Assembly (NCBI RefSeq): GCF_001693515.2
Contig: NZ_CP042968.1
Location: 124,001 to 188,000 of the forward strand
DNA length: 64,000 bases
DNA from: Bradyrhizobium paxllaeri
GTDB lineage: Bacteria > Pseudomonadota > Alphaproteobacteria > Rhizobiales > Xanthobacteraceae
Direction: 5' to 3'
Positions 35,346-49,642 of the stretch are shown in pieces; position 1 is the first letter of the stretch, and the number at the start of each line of letters is the position of its first letter. The notes under the pieces are model-generated. The model worked only from the letters and a program-made list of their open reading frames with translations, searched no databases and was not told the DNA's origin. The position numbers and the translations under genes are program-made.

Positions 35346-35801
35346 TCAGCCAGCGCTCTTCCATCGATAATATTTCATCGTCCGGCCCATCATCGGTTCG
35401 ACCTGCTCCTTCTCGAACACAAAGCCCTCGCGTTCGTACCAGCGCCATGCCTTTTCGTTCTCGCGCACGCAGCGCAGCCAGATTTCATTCGGCAAATGGT
35501 TTCGTGTGAAGGCGAGCAAGCGGCGCCCGAGGCCGCCACTTTGATATTCGGGCGCGACGAACAGCTGGTCGAGGTAGCAGTCGGGCAAATGTATCGCCAG
35601 CATCGCTGCCAACCTTCCATCGTCGTCGGCGACGTAAAGGCTCCAGCCCTTCTCTACTTCCATCGGGACGCGCGCGCGCAATTTTTCCAGCAGAGGATCA
35701 CTGGCGTCCTCGAGCCCGGTCGAAACCCAACTCTCCATCCAGACCCGGGCGATCTCGTCATATTCGTCGGAGCGGGCAGGGCGGATCACGGGCTCAGGCA
35801 T
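35346..35801 (-). CDS. GNAT family N-acetyltransferase
   Basis: A 151-residue GCN5-type acetyltransferase, with the acetyl-CoA-binding loop in LFVAPEYQSGGLGRRLLAF (about 85-103; consensus Q/R-x-x-G-x-G/A) and a following ENEKAWRWYEREGF. The start MPEPVIRPARSDEYDEIARV at 35801 fits the fold. The longer frame to 36017 overlaps the autotransporter region and is unlikely. Substrate unknown. Confidence 0.88.
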   Translation of the reverse strand: MPEPVIRPARSDEYDEIARVWMESWVSTGLEDASDPLLEKLRARVPMEVEKGWSLYVADDDGRLAAMLAIHLPDCYLDQLFVAPEYQSGGLGRRLLAFTRNHLPNEIWLRCVRENEKAWRWYEREGFVFEKEQVEPMMGRTMKYYRWKSAG

Positions 35802-35974
35802 GGCAATGCTTCCAGGCATTTGTTGCGACGGTCGGGTTCGAGGCGACCCGTCCCCCATGAACATGGGAGGACAATGCCGCTGCGCACGGTGCACTTTCGG
35901 CCGTAACGGCCATGTCCGCAATGCCTCCATGCAAGGCATCCGCGCGGCCGCTTCTACGGCTTTCACGGAGGAAC

Positions 35975-37972
35975 GTGGCGTTGCTGACGCGCTGGATTCG
36001 CTCGCATCTGCTGACAAGCGCGGCCGGCCTCATCATGGCGGGCATCGGCGGACCGGCTTTCGCGCAATCCGCGATCTGGGATGCGGCACTCTCCAATTCG
36101 CATTGGTATGTTCCGGCCCCGCAATTGCTCGCCTATGCCGCGCCAAGAACCGGCTTCTCCAACCCCATCCCGATCGGCGATCAGACGCTGTGGGCGCTGG
36201 GGACCGCCAGCAACGGCGCATTCACCGGAATCAGCAGCGCGCAACTCGCGCTCGGGCCGGCGCAGCATACCGAGAATTCGACGATCCAGGGTTTTGTCAC
36301 GACGGCGGGGCAGATCACCATGGTGTTTACGCCGGTCGGCGGCGGCGCCGTCACCGTCGGCCTCGGCCAGATGCGCCTCGTCAACGGCGTGACGCAGATG
36401 GAAATGCAGATGATCACAGGCGACAATCTGTTAATCACGCATTGGGCCTATATGGTCCCGTACGATCCGCTGACCTTCGTGCCGCCGGCGCCGCAACCCA
36501 TGATGGCCAATTCCGTGCCGGAATGGGCGTGGACCTCGGGTACGCGCTGGCGCATCACGAGTCCTTCGATGTTCGGCACCACGACGCCGGGGCGCTTCGT
36601 GGTGAGCAATTATCAGAACGGATATTTCTGGGGCAGCGGCGCTGCGCCCACCGGCAGCAATGCCGGCAATTTCACCCTGCTCAGCTCGATTACGCCCGAG
36701 GGCCGGGTGCTCTTCAACACGCTGTCGCGCGGCAACCTCACCAGCCTCTATGGCTCCGCTTCCGGCGACGCGTCGGGCGCGCAAATGCTCGTCAGCACCT
36801 ACGGTCTCTCCGGCAATCCGACCGGAGGATGGGCCACAATTTCCCTCGTGCAGCCCTATGCCGAGGTGTTGGCGGAGCAGAACAATCGCGCAGGCCTCGG
36901 CGCGGCTGTTGTGCTCGACCGGATGGCGTCAACGCCACTTGGATTGACCGGCGCGATGGCGCCGACATTTGCGATTCTCGACAACCTCGATGCGCCGGCG
37001 CTTTCGAATGCCATCAGCCAGACCTTGCCCGTGCTCGCCGGCGCGGCGTCGCAGGCGACCTACGCCACGCAGCGCGCGCTTCAGCACAGCGTCTACGGCC
37101 GGCTTGATGACGCCTACGGCCTGCGCACTGCCGGAACGGCGGCAGAACGAAATGTCTGGCTCAAGCCGCTCGGCGGCAGCGCCAGCCAGGAAGGCAACGA
37201 TGGCGCGCCCGGATATCGTGCGAACGGTGGTGGCTTCGTCGCCGGGCTCGATACGCCGGTGTCATCGCGAGCGGTGCTTGGTGGATTGTTTTCGTATGGG
37301 CATCAGAACATCGCGGGCAGCGATCCGACCGTGCCCAACCGGCTTGGGCTGGATAGCTATCAGCTCGGGCTCTATGGCGCCTACGCGCTGAGGCCCGGCA
37401 CCGAAATCGATTTCCTGCTCGATGGCGGCATCAATCAGAACCGCGTCAACCGGTCGCTTTCTTTCGTGGGCAGCACTGCTGTAGCAGATTATCTCAGCAC
37501 CACCGGTCATGCTGGATTTGCGGTCAAGCAGCTCATTCCGGTCCACGAGGGATTTTCGCTGCTGCCCTCGCTGCGGCTTGATTACGCGCAGGTGCGTGCC
37601 GATGCCTACAGCGAAAGCGGCGCGGGCGGACTGAACCTCAACGTCAGTTCGCAGCTCTATCGCGAGTTGATGCTGAGTGCGAGCGTGAAAGGCTCGTACC
37701 GGATCGCCGACCGCCTTTGGCTCACCGCCGACGGCGCGGCCGGGTACAATCTGCTCAACAACCAGCTGCAGATATCGGCGGCATTCGCGGCCGGCGGCGA
37801 CAGCTTCGTCGCCACGGCGTTCAGCCAGTCGCCATGGCTCTATTCGGCCGGCATCGGGCTAGCCTCGCAGCGGACCGAGAAACTGGATCTCAGCGTGCGC
37901 TACAGCGTGCAGACCAGCCCTTCCGGGTTTCTGAATCAGACGGGATCGTTCGCACTCAGGATAAAGCTCTAG
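35975..37972 (+). CDS. Autotransporter (type V) with beta-barrel domain
   Basis: A 665-residue outer-membrane protein. A signal peptide (ALLTRWIRSHLLTSAAGLIM then AGIGGPAFA, cleaved before QS) is followed by a passenger of about 340 residues rich in G/T/S/N and a C-terminal barrel (about 370-665) with amphipathic strands, for example VLGGLFSYGHQN and LSVRYSVQTS, ending ALRIKL. It would be exported by Sec and inserted by Bam. I use GTG 35975, which gives a clean signal peptide and has GGAGGA 2 bases upstream; an ATG at 35912 is in frame but has no ribosome site. The passenger has no catalytic motif I recognise. The last 17 bases overlap the oxyR end. Confidence 0.85.
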   Translation: MALLTRWIRSHLLTSAAGLIMAGIGGPAFAQSAIWDAALSNSHWYVPAPQLLAYAAPRTGFSNPIPIGDQTLWALGTASNGAFTGISSAQLALGPAQHTENSTIQGFVTTAGQITMVFTPVGGGAVTVGLGQMRLVNGVTQMEMQMITGDNLLITHWAYMVPYDPLTFVPPAPQPMMANSVPEWAWTSGTRWRITSPSMFGTTTPGRFVVSNYQNGYFWGSGAAPTGSNAGNFTLLSSITPEGRVLFNTLSRGNLTSLYGSASGDASGAQMLVSTYGLSGNPTGGWATISLVQPYAEVLAEQNNRAGLGAAVVLDRMASTPLGLTGAMAPTFAILDNLDAPALSNAISQTLPVLAGAASQATYATQRALQHSVYGRLDDAYGLRTAGTAAERNVWLKPLGGSASQEGNDGAPGYRANGGGFVAGLDTPVSSRAVLGGLFSYGHQNIAGSDPTVPNRLGLDSYQLGLYGAYALRPGTEIDFLLDGGINQNRVNRSLSFVGSTAVADYLSTTGHAGFAVKQLIPVHEGFSLLPSLRLDYAQVRADAYSESGAGGLNLNVSSQLYRELMLSASVKGSYRIADRLWLTADGAAGYNLLNNQLQISAAFAAGGDSFVATAFSQSPWLYSAGIGLASQRTEKLDLSVRYSVQTSPSGFLNQTGSFALRIKL

Positions 37973-38912
37973 GCTCGTTCGGCGTCTTCTGCGATGGTGA
38001 TCTCGCCTCGCGCTGTGCGCGCAGCGCGTCGGCTGCGAGACAAACAACTTCCGAAATCTGCTGAAGCTGCCCGGCGAGCGGGCTCGTCTTGCGCCAGACC
38101 ATACCGATGGTCCGCGACGGCTGCGGATTCCTGAAGCGGGCGACGGAGACTGACGCCGAGCGTGTTTCCACGCCGACCGCCATTTCCGGGATCAGGGTGA
38201 CGCCGATGCCGGCGCCGACCATTTGCACCAGCGTCGACAGCGAGCTTGCGTCCAGCACTTCCCGTGGCGGCGAGGATTGCATGTTGCAGAACGACAGCGC
38301 CTGGTCGCGGAAGCAGTGTCCCTCTTCCAGCAGCAACAGCCGCATCTCGCGCAGCGTCTCATGGCTCGGCACCGGCGTTCCCTCATCCTCACCCGGCCTC
38401 ACCAAAAGGAAATTCTCCGAAAAGCAGATGACCTCGGTCAGCGATGGTTCGGATACCGGCAAGGCGACGATCGCCGTGTCGAGCCGTCCTTCGACAACCT
38501 CCTTGATCAGCTTTGGGGTCAGCGTCTCGCGGACGTGAATGTCGAGCTCGGGGTGCATGCGCGCCAGGTTCTCGATCACCTTGGGCAAGAGATAGGGCGC
38601 GATGGTCGGGATCATGCCGATGCGCAACCGTCCTGCCAGCCGGTCGCGCGAGGCGCGCGCGAAGTCACCGAGTTCATCGACCGAACGCAGGATATCGCGG
38701 ACGCGCTGGACGATCTCCTCTCCGAATTTCGTCAGCGTGACCTGCCGGGCGCTGCGCTCCAGCAGCACGCCGCCCAGCACTTCTTCCATTTCCTTGATCT
38801 GCATCGACAGCGCCGGCTGCGAGATTGAACACGCCTCGGCCGCGCGCCCGAAATGGCCGTGACGGGCCAGCGCGTCGAAATAGCGAAGCTGTCTGAGCGT
38901 CATCTGCATCAT
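37956..38912 (-). CDS. oxyR: OxyR, LysR-family hydrogen-peroxide sensor
   Basis: A 318-residue LTTR with an N-terminal winged helix (LRQLRYFDALARHGHFGRAA) and the redox pair of OxyR: EEGHCFRDQALSFC puts Cys200 and Cys209 nine residues apart, as Cys199 and Cys208 do in E. coli. H2O2 oxidises them to a disulfide, switching on antioxidant genes. It is divergent from katG, a usual target. Alternative starts are at 38909 and 38903. The 3' end overlaps the convergent autotransporter gene by 17 bases. Confidence 0.94.
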   Translation of the reverse strand: MMQMTLRQLRYFDALARHGHFGRAAEACSISQPALSMQIKEMEEVLGGVLLERSARQVTLTKFGEEIVQRVRDILRSVDELGDFARASRDRLAGRLRIGMIPTIAPYLLPKVIENLARMHPELDIHVRETLTPKLIKEVVEGRLDTAIVALPVSEPSLTEVICFSENFLLVRPGEDEGTPVPSHETLREMRLLLLEEGHCFRDQALSFCNMQSSPPREVLDASSLSTLVQMVGAGIGVTLIPEMAVGVETRSASVSVARFRNPQPSRTIGMVWRKTSPLAGQLQQISEVVCLAADALRAQREARSPSQKTPNEPRALS

Positions 38913-41170
<2,258 letters not shown>

Positions 41171-41199
41171 TCCTGTCGAGAGCGATCCGGAAAAAACAA

Positions 41200-41226
41200 A
41201 AGGGCGGCCGAGAGGCCGCCCTTTTC
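41200..41226 (+). terminator. katG intrinsic terminator
   Basis: AAGGGCGGCC-GAGA-GGCCGCCCTT followed by TTCAT, about 30 bases after the katG stop. Preceded by AAAAAACAAA, so the hairpin could also work in the reverse direction. Confidence 0.85.
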
Positions 41227-41255
41227 ATATGTCATTGCGGCGTAACACACCACCA

Positions 41256-41374
41256 TCATCCCCGCGCATGCGGGATCCAGTACGCCGCGGCTTCTCGGTT
41301 TAATCACTTCTGTCGCTGGAATACTGGGTCGCCCGGTCCCAGTGCGCAATTGCGCACAAGGCCGGGCGATGACA
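41256..41374. repeat. Intergenic palindromic repeat, GGATCCAGTACGCCGC family (copy 2)
   Basis: CATCCCCGCGCATGCGGGAT then CCAGTACGCCGCGGC, and on the right AATACTGGGTCGCC and CCGGGCGATGAC. It lies between the katG terminator and the sod stop. Confidence 0.75.
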
Positions 41375-41435
41375 ACTGAATGTTCGGTTGCGATCTCGTC
41401 CGAGGTTACTATCAGCTTCCCGATCTCATGCGCAC

Positions 41436-42179
41436 TTACACGCCGAGCGTACCTGCCTTCGCCGCGGCATAACGTTCGGCGATCTTGGCCCAGTTCACCG
41501 TATTCCACCACGCCTTGAGATAATCGGCGCGGCGGTTCTGGTAGTTCAGATAATAGGCGTGCTCCCAGACGTCGTTGCCCATCAGCGCGCGCTTGCCGTC
41601 CATCAACGGGCTGTCCTGGTTCGGTCGGGTCTCGATCGCGAGCTTGCCGTCCTTGCTCACGGTCACGAACACCCAGCCGGAGCCGAATTGTCGTCCGCCG
41701 GCGGCGTTAAAATCGTTCTGGAATTTTTCCATGCCGCCGAGATCGCGATCGATCGCCGCCAGCACCTCGCCTTCCGGCTTGCCGCCGTTCGGGCCCATGA
41801 TCTGCCAGAACATGGTGTGGTTGGCATGGCCACCGAGATTGTTGCGGACGGTGAACTTGATGCTGTCGTCCAGCGCATTCAAATTACCGAGTACGTCCTC
41901 GATCTTCGCCGTTCCCAACCGCGGATTGGTCTTGGCGGCGTTGTTCATATTGGTGACATAGGCCGCGTGGTGGCGGTCGTGATGGATTTCCATCGTCTTG
42001 GCGTCGATGTGCGGTTCGAACGCGTTGGCCGGATAGGTAAGCGGCGGCAGCGTGAAGGGACCGGTCGGGGCTGCCGGGGCGGGCGCTGCGGCCTGCGCGA
42101 AAACGATGCGCGGGGCCGCCGCCATGGCGGCAACACCGGTTGCGGCAAACATCAGTTGGCGCCGGGACATGAATGACAT
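41436..42179 (-). CDS. Tat-exported superoxide dismutase (Mn type)
   Basis: A 247-residue Fe/Mn SOD with a twin-arginine signal (SRRQLMFAATG, residues 5-15, then a hydrophobic stretch to AAAPRIVFAQA), so it is exported folded to the periplasm. Metal ligands are His in EIHHDRHHAAYV, His in GGHANHTMFWQIM, and Asp/His in NDVWEHAYYLNY. GGHANHTMFW and NQDSPLM (the Gln position) favour the Mn or cambialistic group. The SD AGGAG lies 7 bases before the ATG 42179. Convergent with katG, an oxidative-stress neighbourhood. Confidence 0.92.
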   Translation of the reverse strand: MSFMSRRQLMFAATGVAAMAAAPRIVFAQAAAPAPAAPTGPFTLPPLTYPANAFEPHIDAKTMEIHHDRHHAAYVTNMNNAAKTNPRLGTAKIEDVLGNLNALDDSIKFTVRNNLGGHANHTMFWQIMGPNGGKPEGEVLAAIDRDLGGMEKFQNDFNAAGGRQFGSGWVFVTVSKDGKLAIETRPNQDSPLMDGKRALMGNDVWEHAYYLNYQNRRADYLKAWWNTVNWAKIAERYAAAKAGTLGV

Positions 42180-42350
42180 CGAATTCTCCTTAACCTATGG
42201 GTGACTGAGATGAGTACCTTTGAACGGGGAGGCCGTACGCCGCTGCGCGGCAAGTTACGGTCGGCCATCGGGATCGGGTTTCGTTTTTAGCCTCGCGAGC
42301 CTGCGGCGGAATCGCACAGGTTCCTCAATACTCCCAATGTAACGCAGCCA

Positions 42351-42388
42351 GACAACAAAAAAGGGCGGCCTTTCAGCCGCCCTTTGTC
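42351..42388 (-). terminator. pnp intrinsic terminator
   Basis: On the minus strand AAAGGGCGGC-TGAAAG-GCCGCCCTT is followed by TTTTGTTGTC. It is 19 bases after the pnp stop and ends the long rimP-pnp cluster. Confidence 0.85.
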
Positions 42389-42404
42389 ACATTCCAGCGA
42401 TGCC

Positions 42405-44561
<2,157 letters not shown>

Positions 44562-44880
44562 AGTGGTCTTCTTTCATGGGTTCACGAGAGCGCGGAGCCC
44601 AAAAACACAAAGACCATGCGCAAGACGGCGAGATCCTGGTCGCTTTTGCGAGATCAGCATCTGGCGATCCTGCCATGGTCTTTATCTTTCGGATGGCGTC
44701 CATCCTCTCGGCAGTCACGGGCACCTTGCCCTGCCCAGCGGCCGGATTGCTGCTGGGCGTTTGTCGAGCACGATCCTTGTCGGATGATGCTCCTTGCGCA
44801 TGATCGTCTCCAACAATCGGAGTCCGTTTTCTTCGGGAAATCATGCGAAAACGCGCGCAATCTGCGCGCGTACTCTCAAA
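44562..44880. other. 319-base space between rpsO and pnp
   Basis: Holds the rpsO hairpin ACGCGCGC-AATCT-GCGCGCGT (44851-44871), and on the minus strand a TCGC-AAAA-GCGA small hairpin near 44650-44668. A 97-codon open frame on the minus strand (44551-44844) has no family likeness and I do not call it. The long leader fits an autoregulated pnp. Confidence 0.55.
44849..44873 (-). terminator. Hairpin at the end of rpsO
   Basis: ACGCGCGC/GCGCGCGT, loop AGATT on the minus strand, followed by TTTTCGC. It may be a partial terminator or a processing site between rpsO and pnp. Confidence 0.55.
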
Positions 44881-45150
44881 TCAACGACGAATGTTATGCT
44901 TTTCGAGCAATGCCTTGTAACGCGCCTCGTCCTTCTTCTTGATGTAGTCGAGAAGGGAGCGGCGCGTCGACACGAGCTTCAGCAGGCCGCGGCGTGAATG
45001 ATTGTCCTTCACGTGGGTCTTGAAGTGGCCCGTGAGATTGTTGATGCGTTCCGAAAGGATCGCAACCTGGACCTCGGGCGAGCCGGTGTCGCCGGCTTTG
45101 GTGGCATTCGTCTTGATGACTTCCGCTTTGCGTTCGGCGGTAATCGACAT
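44881..45150 (-). CDS. rpsO: 30S ribosomal protein S15
   Basis: An 89-residue S15 that binds the central domain of 16S rRNA and helps nucleate the platform. The sequence carries [20 protein letters not shown] (about 52-71), the family's conserved RNA-binding region, and ends HNIRR. I start at the ATG 45150 (MSITAER); a start two codons upstream overlaps truB. Two bases separate the start from the truB stop. Confidence 0.98.
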   Translation of the reverse strand: MSITAERKAEVIKTNATKAGDTGSPEVQVAILSERINNLTGHFKTHVKDNHSRRGLLKLVSTRRSLLDYIKKKDEARYKALLEKHNIRR

Positions 45151-45152
45151 CG

Positions 45153-46325
45153 TCAAACTCTCTCATTGCTGCGACCGGGGCTGGCAGTCAGCCCGGTCAG
45201 GTTGAACACGCGCTTGGGGATGAGTTCGCCATTGCCAATTTCGGCGAGGGCCAGAAGACGGCCTGCCACCGTGACATAGACTGTGCCGCTACTATTGGGC
45301 GCATCCCGTCCGCGCAACAAAACGGCCTGGCCCCTGTGGAGCCTTGCCGCATCAGCCCGTGTGACGGCCAGTGCCGGGATGTCGTCCAGCGCGGTCTCAA
45401 CGGGCAAAAGCGCGTCGGCGAGGCTTCCCTCGCCAGACGCGGCTCTATTGCATAAAGCCTCCAACTCTTCCAGCGGAATCATGTCCGTCTCGCGGAATGG
45501 GCCGACCAACGTCCGCCGCAACGCGCAGATATGGCCGAAACAGCCCAGAATCCGGCCGATATCGCGGGCCAGCGCCCGGACATAGGTTCCCTTGCCGCAC
45601 TCGGCCTCGAACACGGACTGGCCGTTATCTCCATGTTCTACAAGGGTTAATTCGTGAATTTCGACCGGCCGGGGCTTCAATTCGACGGTTTCGCCGTCCC
45701 GCGCCAGATCATAGGCCCGCTCGCCCTGGACCTTGATCGCTGAATATTGCGGTGGGATCTGCTCGATCAGGCCGGTGAACTGCGGCAGCAGGGCCCGTAT
45801 CGCCTCAGCCGATGGCCTGAGTTCGCTGGTCCTGACAACCCGCCCCTCGGTATCGTCGGTATCGCGCTCCTCGCCCCAGGCGACCGTGAAGCGGTAGCGC
45901 TTGCGGCCGTCCATCACGAACGGAACGGTCTTGGTGGCCTCGCCGAGCGCGATCGGCAAGCCGCCGGAGGCCAGCGGATCGAGCGTGCCGGCATGGCCGG
46001 CGCGCTTGGCCTGGAACAGGCGCTTGAGCACGGCAACCGCATGCGTCGAGGTCATGCCGATCGGCTTGTCGAGAATGACCCAGCCATGGACGTCGCGCTT
46101 GTCGCGTCGGGGCTGATTGTTCTGGCGCGGCTGCTTCTGGCGCGGATCGTTATTGGTGCGGCGTTCGTCGTCGCCAGCGCGACGTTCGTCGTCGCCGGCG
46201 CGACGTTCGTCGTCGCCAGCGCAGCGCTCGTCGCGCGGCTCACCTGAAAAAATATTTTTTTTAGCGCCCTGCGAATCGGCAGTTTGCTGCGCGATCGCGC
46301 GGTTGGCGGAGGGCATCGTCATCAC
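45153..46325 (-). CDS. truB: tRNA pseudouridine(55) synthase with a repeat-bearing N-terminal extension
   Basis: A 390-residue TruB. It converts U55 in the T-loop of tRNA to pseudouridine. The catalytic motif is [20 protein letters not shown] with Asp; other signatures are [20 protein letters not shown] and [15 protein letters not shown]. The core begins at [13 protein letters not shown], so about 80 residues form an extension with Arg/Asp/Asn-rich repeats of seven residues (RRAGDDE). E. coli TruB has 314. GTG 46325 overlaps the rbfA stop as GTGA, but ATG at 46322 or 46316 are equally possible. Confidence 0.95.
   Translation of the reverse strand: MMTMPSANRAIAQQTADSQGAKKNIFSGEPRDERCAGDDERRAGDDERRAGDDERRTNNDPRQKQPRQNNQPRRDKRDVHGWVILDKPIGMTSTHAVAVLKRLFQAKRAGHAGTLDPLASGGLPIALGEATKTVPFVMDGRKRYRFTVAWGEERDTDDTEGRVVRTSELRPSAEAIRALLPQFTGLIEQIPPQYSAIKVQGERAYDLARDGETVELKPRPVEIHELTLVEHGDNGQSVFEAECGKGTYVRALARDIGRILGCFGHICALRRTLVGPFRETDMIPLEELEALCNRAASGEGSLADALLPVETALDDIPALAVTRADAARLHRGQAVLLRGRDAPNSSGTVYVTVAGRLLALAEIGNGELIPKRVFNLTGLTASPGRSNERV
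46163..46240. repeat. 21-bp tandem repeat within truB
   Basis: Three units of 21 bases at 46163, 46184 and 46205 read GTTCGTCGTCGCC(A/G)GCGC and differ at single bases, then a shorter partial unit. On the minus strand each encodes RRAGDDE. Just upstream in the gene is a tract of AAAAAATA/TTTTTTT (46248-46262). Confidence 0.85.
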
Positions 46326-46735
46326 TTGTCGTCCGAATCGGGTGCGAGGTCTCGTTGCACCGCAGGTGTTCTCAGTAATTTCTCGATCCGTTCCGCTTCG
46401 TCGAATCGTTCGTCGACGCGAAAGCGGAGCTCAGGGGAAAATTTTAAGTTAACGCGGTGAGCGATCTCGCCGCGCAGGAATTTCTTGTTGCGATCGAGCG
46501 CCGCGAGCACGATGTCGGTATCGCGGCCGCCGAGCGGCATCACGTAAATCGTCGCGAGCTTCAGGTCGGGTGACATCCTCACCTCGGGAACGGTGATGAT
46601 GTGGCCTTCGAGGTCGGGGTCGTGAACGTTACCCTGCGACAGAATATCGGCGAGGGCATGGCGCACGGTCTCGCCGACGCGCAATTGTCGCTGCGAGCCG
46701 CCGGGAGCGGAACCCTTGTTGTGGTGACGGGGCAT
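46322..46735 (-). CDS. rbfA: Ribosome-binding factor A
   Basis: A 137-residue RbfA that matures the 16S 5' end and the 30S body in late assembly. The KH-like fold shows [28 protein letters not shown] and LNKEIAHR-equivalent [35 protein letters not shown]. It overlaps truB by 4 bases and follows infB with a 152-base gap. Confidence 0.97.
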   Translation of the reverse strand: MPRHHNKGSAPGGSQRQLRVGETVRHALADILSQGNVHDPDLEGHIITVPEVRMSPDLKLATIYVMPLGGRDTDIVLAALDRNKKFLRGEIAHRVNLKFSPELRFRVDERFDEAERIEKLLRTPAVQRDLAPDSDDK

Positions 46736-46804
46736 TAGAGTCTCTCATAGCCGTCAAGCCCGCGCGTCTCGCGGGCATCACGTCTTGCTTGTTTAATCAG
46801 GATC

Positions 46805-46843
46805 AGGACGTGGATGGCCGGAACAAGTCCGGCCATGACGCCA
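46805..46843. repeat. Short inverted repeat after infB
   Basis: GTGGATGGCCGGA-ACAAG-TCCGGCCATGAC forms a hairpin in the infB-rbfA gap, and looks like a half-length member of the family at 55282-55373 (GTCATGGCCGGGC and CCGGCCATCCACG). Confidence 0.6.
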
Positions 46844-46887
46844 CATTTTCAGTCAATAAAATCCGAAGCTCTTCGCAAGGTTTGGAC

Positions 46888-49563
46888 TTACAGAGAGCGC
46901 TGGATCGTCTCCACGCGATAACACTCGATGACGTCGCCGACACGCATGTCGCCGTAATTCTCGAACGCCATGCCGCATTCCTGGCCGGATTGCACTTCCT
47001 TTACTTCATCCTTGAAGCGCTTCAGCGTCGAGAGCTTGCCCTCGTGCACCACGACGTTGTCGCGGATCAGGCGAACATTGGCGCCGCGCTCCACGGTGCC
47101 GTCGGTGACGCGGCAGCCGGCGACCTTGCCGACCTTGGAAATGTTGAACACTTCCAGGATCTGCGCATTCCCCAGCATGGTTTCGCGCAGCGTCGGCGCA
47201 AGCAGGCCGGACATCGCCTTTTTGATGTCGTCGACGAGATCGTAGATGATGTTGTAGTAGCGGATCTCGATGCCGTTGCGCTTGGCGGCTGCGGCGGCTT
47301 CCTTGTTGGCGCGCACCGAGAAGCCGATGATCGCGGCATTGAAGCCTTCCGCCAGCGTGACGTCGGATTCGGAGATGCCGCCGACGCCGGCATGCAGGAT
47401 GCGCGCGGCAACTTCCTCGGTGCCGAGCTTTTCCAGCGATCCCAAAATCGCCTCGAGCGAGCCCTGCACATCGGCCTTCACGATCAGCGGGAATTCCTTG
47501 CGGCCCGCAGTCTTGAGCTGCGACATCATCTGCTCGAGCGAGCCGCGCATGCCGGAAATCGACGCGGCGGCGTTCTCGCGCTTCTGGTGGGCGCGGTAGC
47601 TCGTGACCTGGCGGGCGCGGGCTTCGTTCTCGACGACAGCAAGGCGGTCGCCGGCTTCCGGCGGGCCGTTGAAACCGAGCACCTCGACCGGGACCGAAGG
47701 TCCGGCCTCGTCGATGTTCTCGCCCTGATCCGAGATCAGTGCGCGGACGCGGCCCATCTCGGCGCCGGCCACGATGATGTCGCCGACGCGCAGCGTGCCG
47801 CGCTGGACCAGCACGGTGGCGACCGGACCGCGGCCGCGATCGAGCTTGGCTTCGATCACGGTGCCTTCGGCGGGCCGTTCCGAATTGGTCTTGAGGTCGA
47901 GCAGTTCGGCCTGCAGCGCGATCATCTCCAGCAGCTTGTCGAGATTGGTCTTGTTCTTGGCGGAGACTTCGACGTCGACGACTTCACCGCCGAACGATTC
48001 GACCTGGACCTCGTGCTGCAGCAGTTCGGTGCGCACGCGCTCCGGCTTGGAGTCGGGCTTGTCGATCTTGTTGATCGCCACGATCATCGGCACCTTCGCC
48101 GCCTTGGCGTGGTTGATCGCTTCCACCGTCTGCGGCATGACGCCGTCATCGGCCGCAACCACCAGGATCACGATGTCGGTGACCTTGGCGCCGCGGGCGC
48201 GCATCGCGGTGAACGCGGCGTGGCCGGGGGTGTCGATGAAGGTGATCTTCTTGCCGCTTTCCGGCGAGGTCACCTGGTAGGCGCCGATATGCTGGGTGAT
48301 GCCGCCGGCTTCGCCCGACACCACGTTGGCATGGCGCAGCGCGTCGAGCAGCGATGTCTTGCCGTGGTCGACATGGCCCATCACGGTGACGACAGGCGAG
48401 CGCGGCTCGGTATCGGTGGTGTCGTCGACGATGTCGAACAGGCCCTCTTCCACGTCGGACGCGGCGACGCGCTTGACGGTATGACCCAATTCCTCGGCGA
48501 TCAGTTGCGCCGTGTCGGCATCGATCACGTCGGTGATCTTGTGCATCGCGCCCTGCTTCATCAGCAGGCGGATGACGTCGACCGCGCGCTCCGACATGCG
48601 GTTGGCGAGTTCCTGGATGGTGATGGCTTCTGGAATCGTGACCTCGCGGATCAGCTTTTCCTTTGGCTCGTTGGAGGCGTGGCCCTTCAGACGCTGGGTA
48701 CGGCGGCGGAACGAGGCGATCGAGCGCTCGCGCACATCGTCATTGAGCGCGGTGACCACCGTCAGGCGGCCGCGTTCCTTCTGCGGTCCGGGCTTGTGGG
48801 TGGTCTTGGGGGGCGCTGCGGGGCGCATGGCGCCGCCAGGGCCGCGCCGAACCTGACGCGGACCTTCGTCCTCGTCGGAACCATCGGCGGCGACGGGCGT
48901 GCGCGCAGCCGGTGTCGCTGCAGCGGGACGGGCGCCAGCCGGGCGTGCGGCAGCCGGTCGGGCGGCGGCGGCAGCAGGTCGCGCTGCGGCGGCGGGTGCC
49001 GCCGGCGCCGCGGGCTTGGCCTCGGCCTCGCCAAATCGCTTCTTGGCCTCCACTTCGGCCTTGCGCTTGGCTTCCTCTTCCTGGCGATGCCGCTCTTCCT
49101 CGGCCTTGCGGCGGGCTTCGGCGGCCTCGCGCTCGGCCTGCTCGATGCCTTCGCGGCTGGCGCGGCGCTTGGCCTCTTCCTCGGCCAGGCGCCGTTCCTC
49201 GACTTCACGCACCTTGGCGTCGGCCAGCGCGCTGGCGCGGGCGGAACGCTCGTCTTCCGTCAGCGTCCGCAGCACCACGCCCGAACCCGAGCGCGGCGCG
49301 CCACCGGGCGCTGCCGCGGGGCGGCCGAGCGGGGGCTTTGCCGCGGGCGCCGCCTTGGCGACGACCGGCTCCGGCGCATGCGTTTCCGTGGCGGGCGCAT
49401 CGCCGCCGACGCGGCGCTTGCCACGCTTTTCGACCACGACCTGCTTGGTCCGGCCATGGCTGAAGCTCTGGCGCACGGTGCCCGTCTCGACCCGCGGCTT
49501 CAGCGTCAAGGTCTTGGTCGGAACACTCAAAGTCTTGTCGCCAGGCGTTTTGGTATCAACCAT
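46888..49563 (-). CDS. infB: Translation initiation factor IF-2
   Basis: An 891-residue GTPase that brings fMet-tRNA to the 30S subunit. A long disordered Ala/Pro/Arg/Glu-rich N-terminal half (to about 300) precedes the IF2N-type region and the G domain: [15 protein letters not shown] (about 395), [18 protein letters not shown]-terminal domains II-IV follow, including [19 protein letters not shown] near the end. Length is common for alphaproteobacteria. It follows the ylxR gene with 79 bases between. Confidence 0.97.
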   Translation of the reverse strand: MVDTKTPGDKTLSVPTKTLTLKPRVETGTVRQSFSHGRTKQVVVEKRGKRRVGGDAPATETHAPEPVVAKAAPAAKPPLGRPAAAPGGAPRSGSGVVLRTLTEDERSARASALADAKVREVEERRLAEEEAKRRASREGIEQAEREAAEARRKAEEERHRQEEEAKRKAEVEAKKRFGEAEAKPAAPAAPAAAARPAAAAARPAAARPAGARPAAATPAARTPVAADGSDEDEGPRQVRRGPGGAMRPAAPPKTTHKPGPQKERGRLTVVTALNDDVRERSIASFRRRTQRLKGHASNEPKEKLIREVTIPEAITIQELANRMSERAVDVIRLLMKQGAMHKITDVIDADTAQLIAEELGHTVKRVAASDVEEGLFDIVDDTTDTEPRSPVVTVMGHVDHGKTSLLDALRHANVVSGEAGGITQHIGAYQVTSPESGKKITFIDTPGHAAFTAMRARGAKVTDIVILVVAADDGVMPQTVEAINHAKAAKVPMIVAINKIDKPDSKPERVRTELLQHEVQVESFGGEVVDVEVSAKNKTNLDKLLEMIALQAELLDLKTNSERPAEGTVIEAKLDRGRGPVATVLVQRGTLRVGDIIVAGAEMGRVRALISDQGENIDEAGPSVPVEVLGFNGPPEAGDRLAVVENEARARQVTSYRAHQKRENAAASISGMRGSLEQMMSQLKTAGRKEFPLIVKADVQGSLEAILGSLEKLGTEEVAARILHAGVGGISESDVTLAEGFNAAIIGFSVRANKEAAAAAKRNGIEIRYYNIIYDLVDDIKKAMSGLLAPTLRETMLGNAQILEVFNISKVGKVAGCRVTDGTVERGANVRLIRDNVVVHEGKLSTLKRFKDEVKEVQSGQECGMAFENYGDMRVGDVIECYRVETIQRSL

Positions 49564-49642
49564 TCAGCAGTCCTAATCTCGTTAGCATGGTGCGTTTTCC
49601 GCACCGTCATTGCAGCAGGGTCTTCGGAACCAATCGTCGTCG

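Noticed and set aside
35800..37107. 435-codon plus-strand frame overlapping the autotransporter
   Set aside because: Out of frame with the signal peptide and barrel; composition Arg/His-rich as in shadows.
46163..46240. CRISPR-like repeats
   Set aside because: Units are contiguous and in frame within truB, with no spacers.
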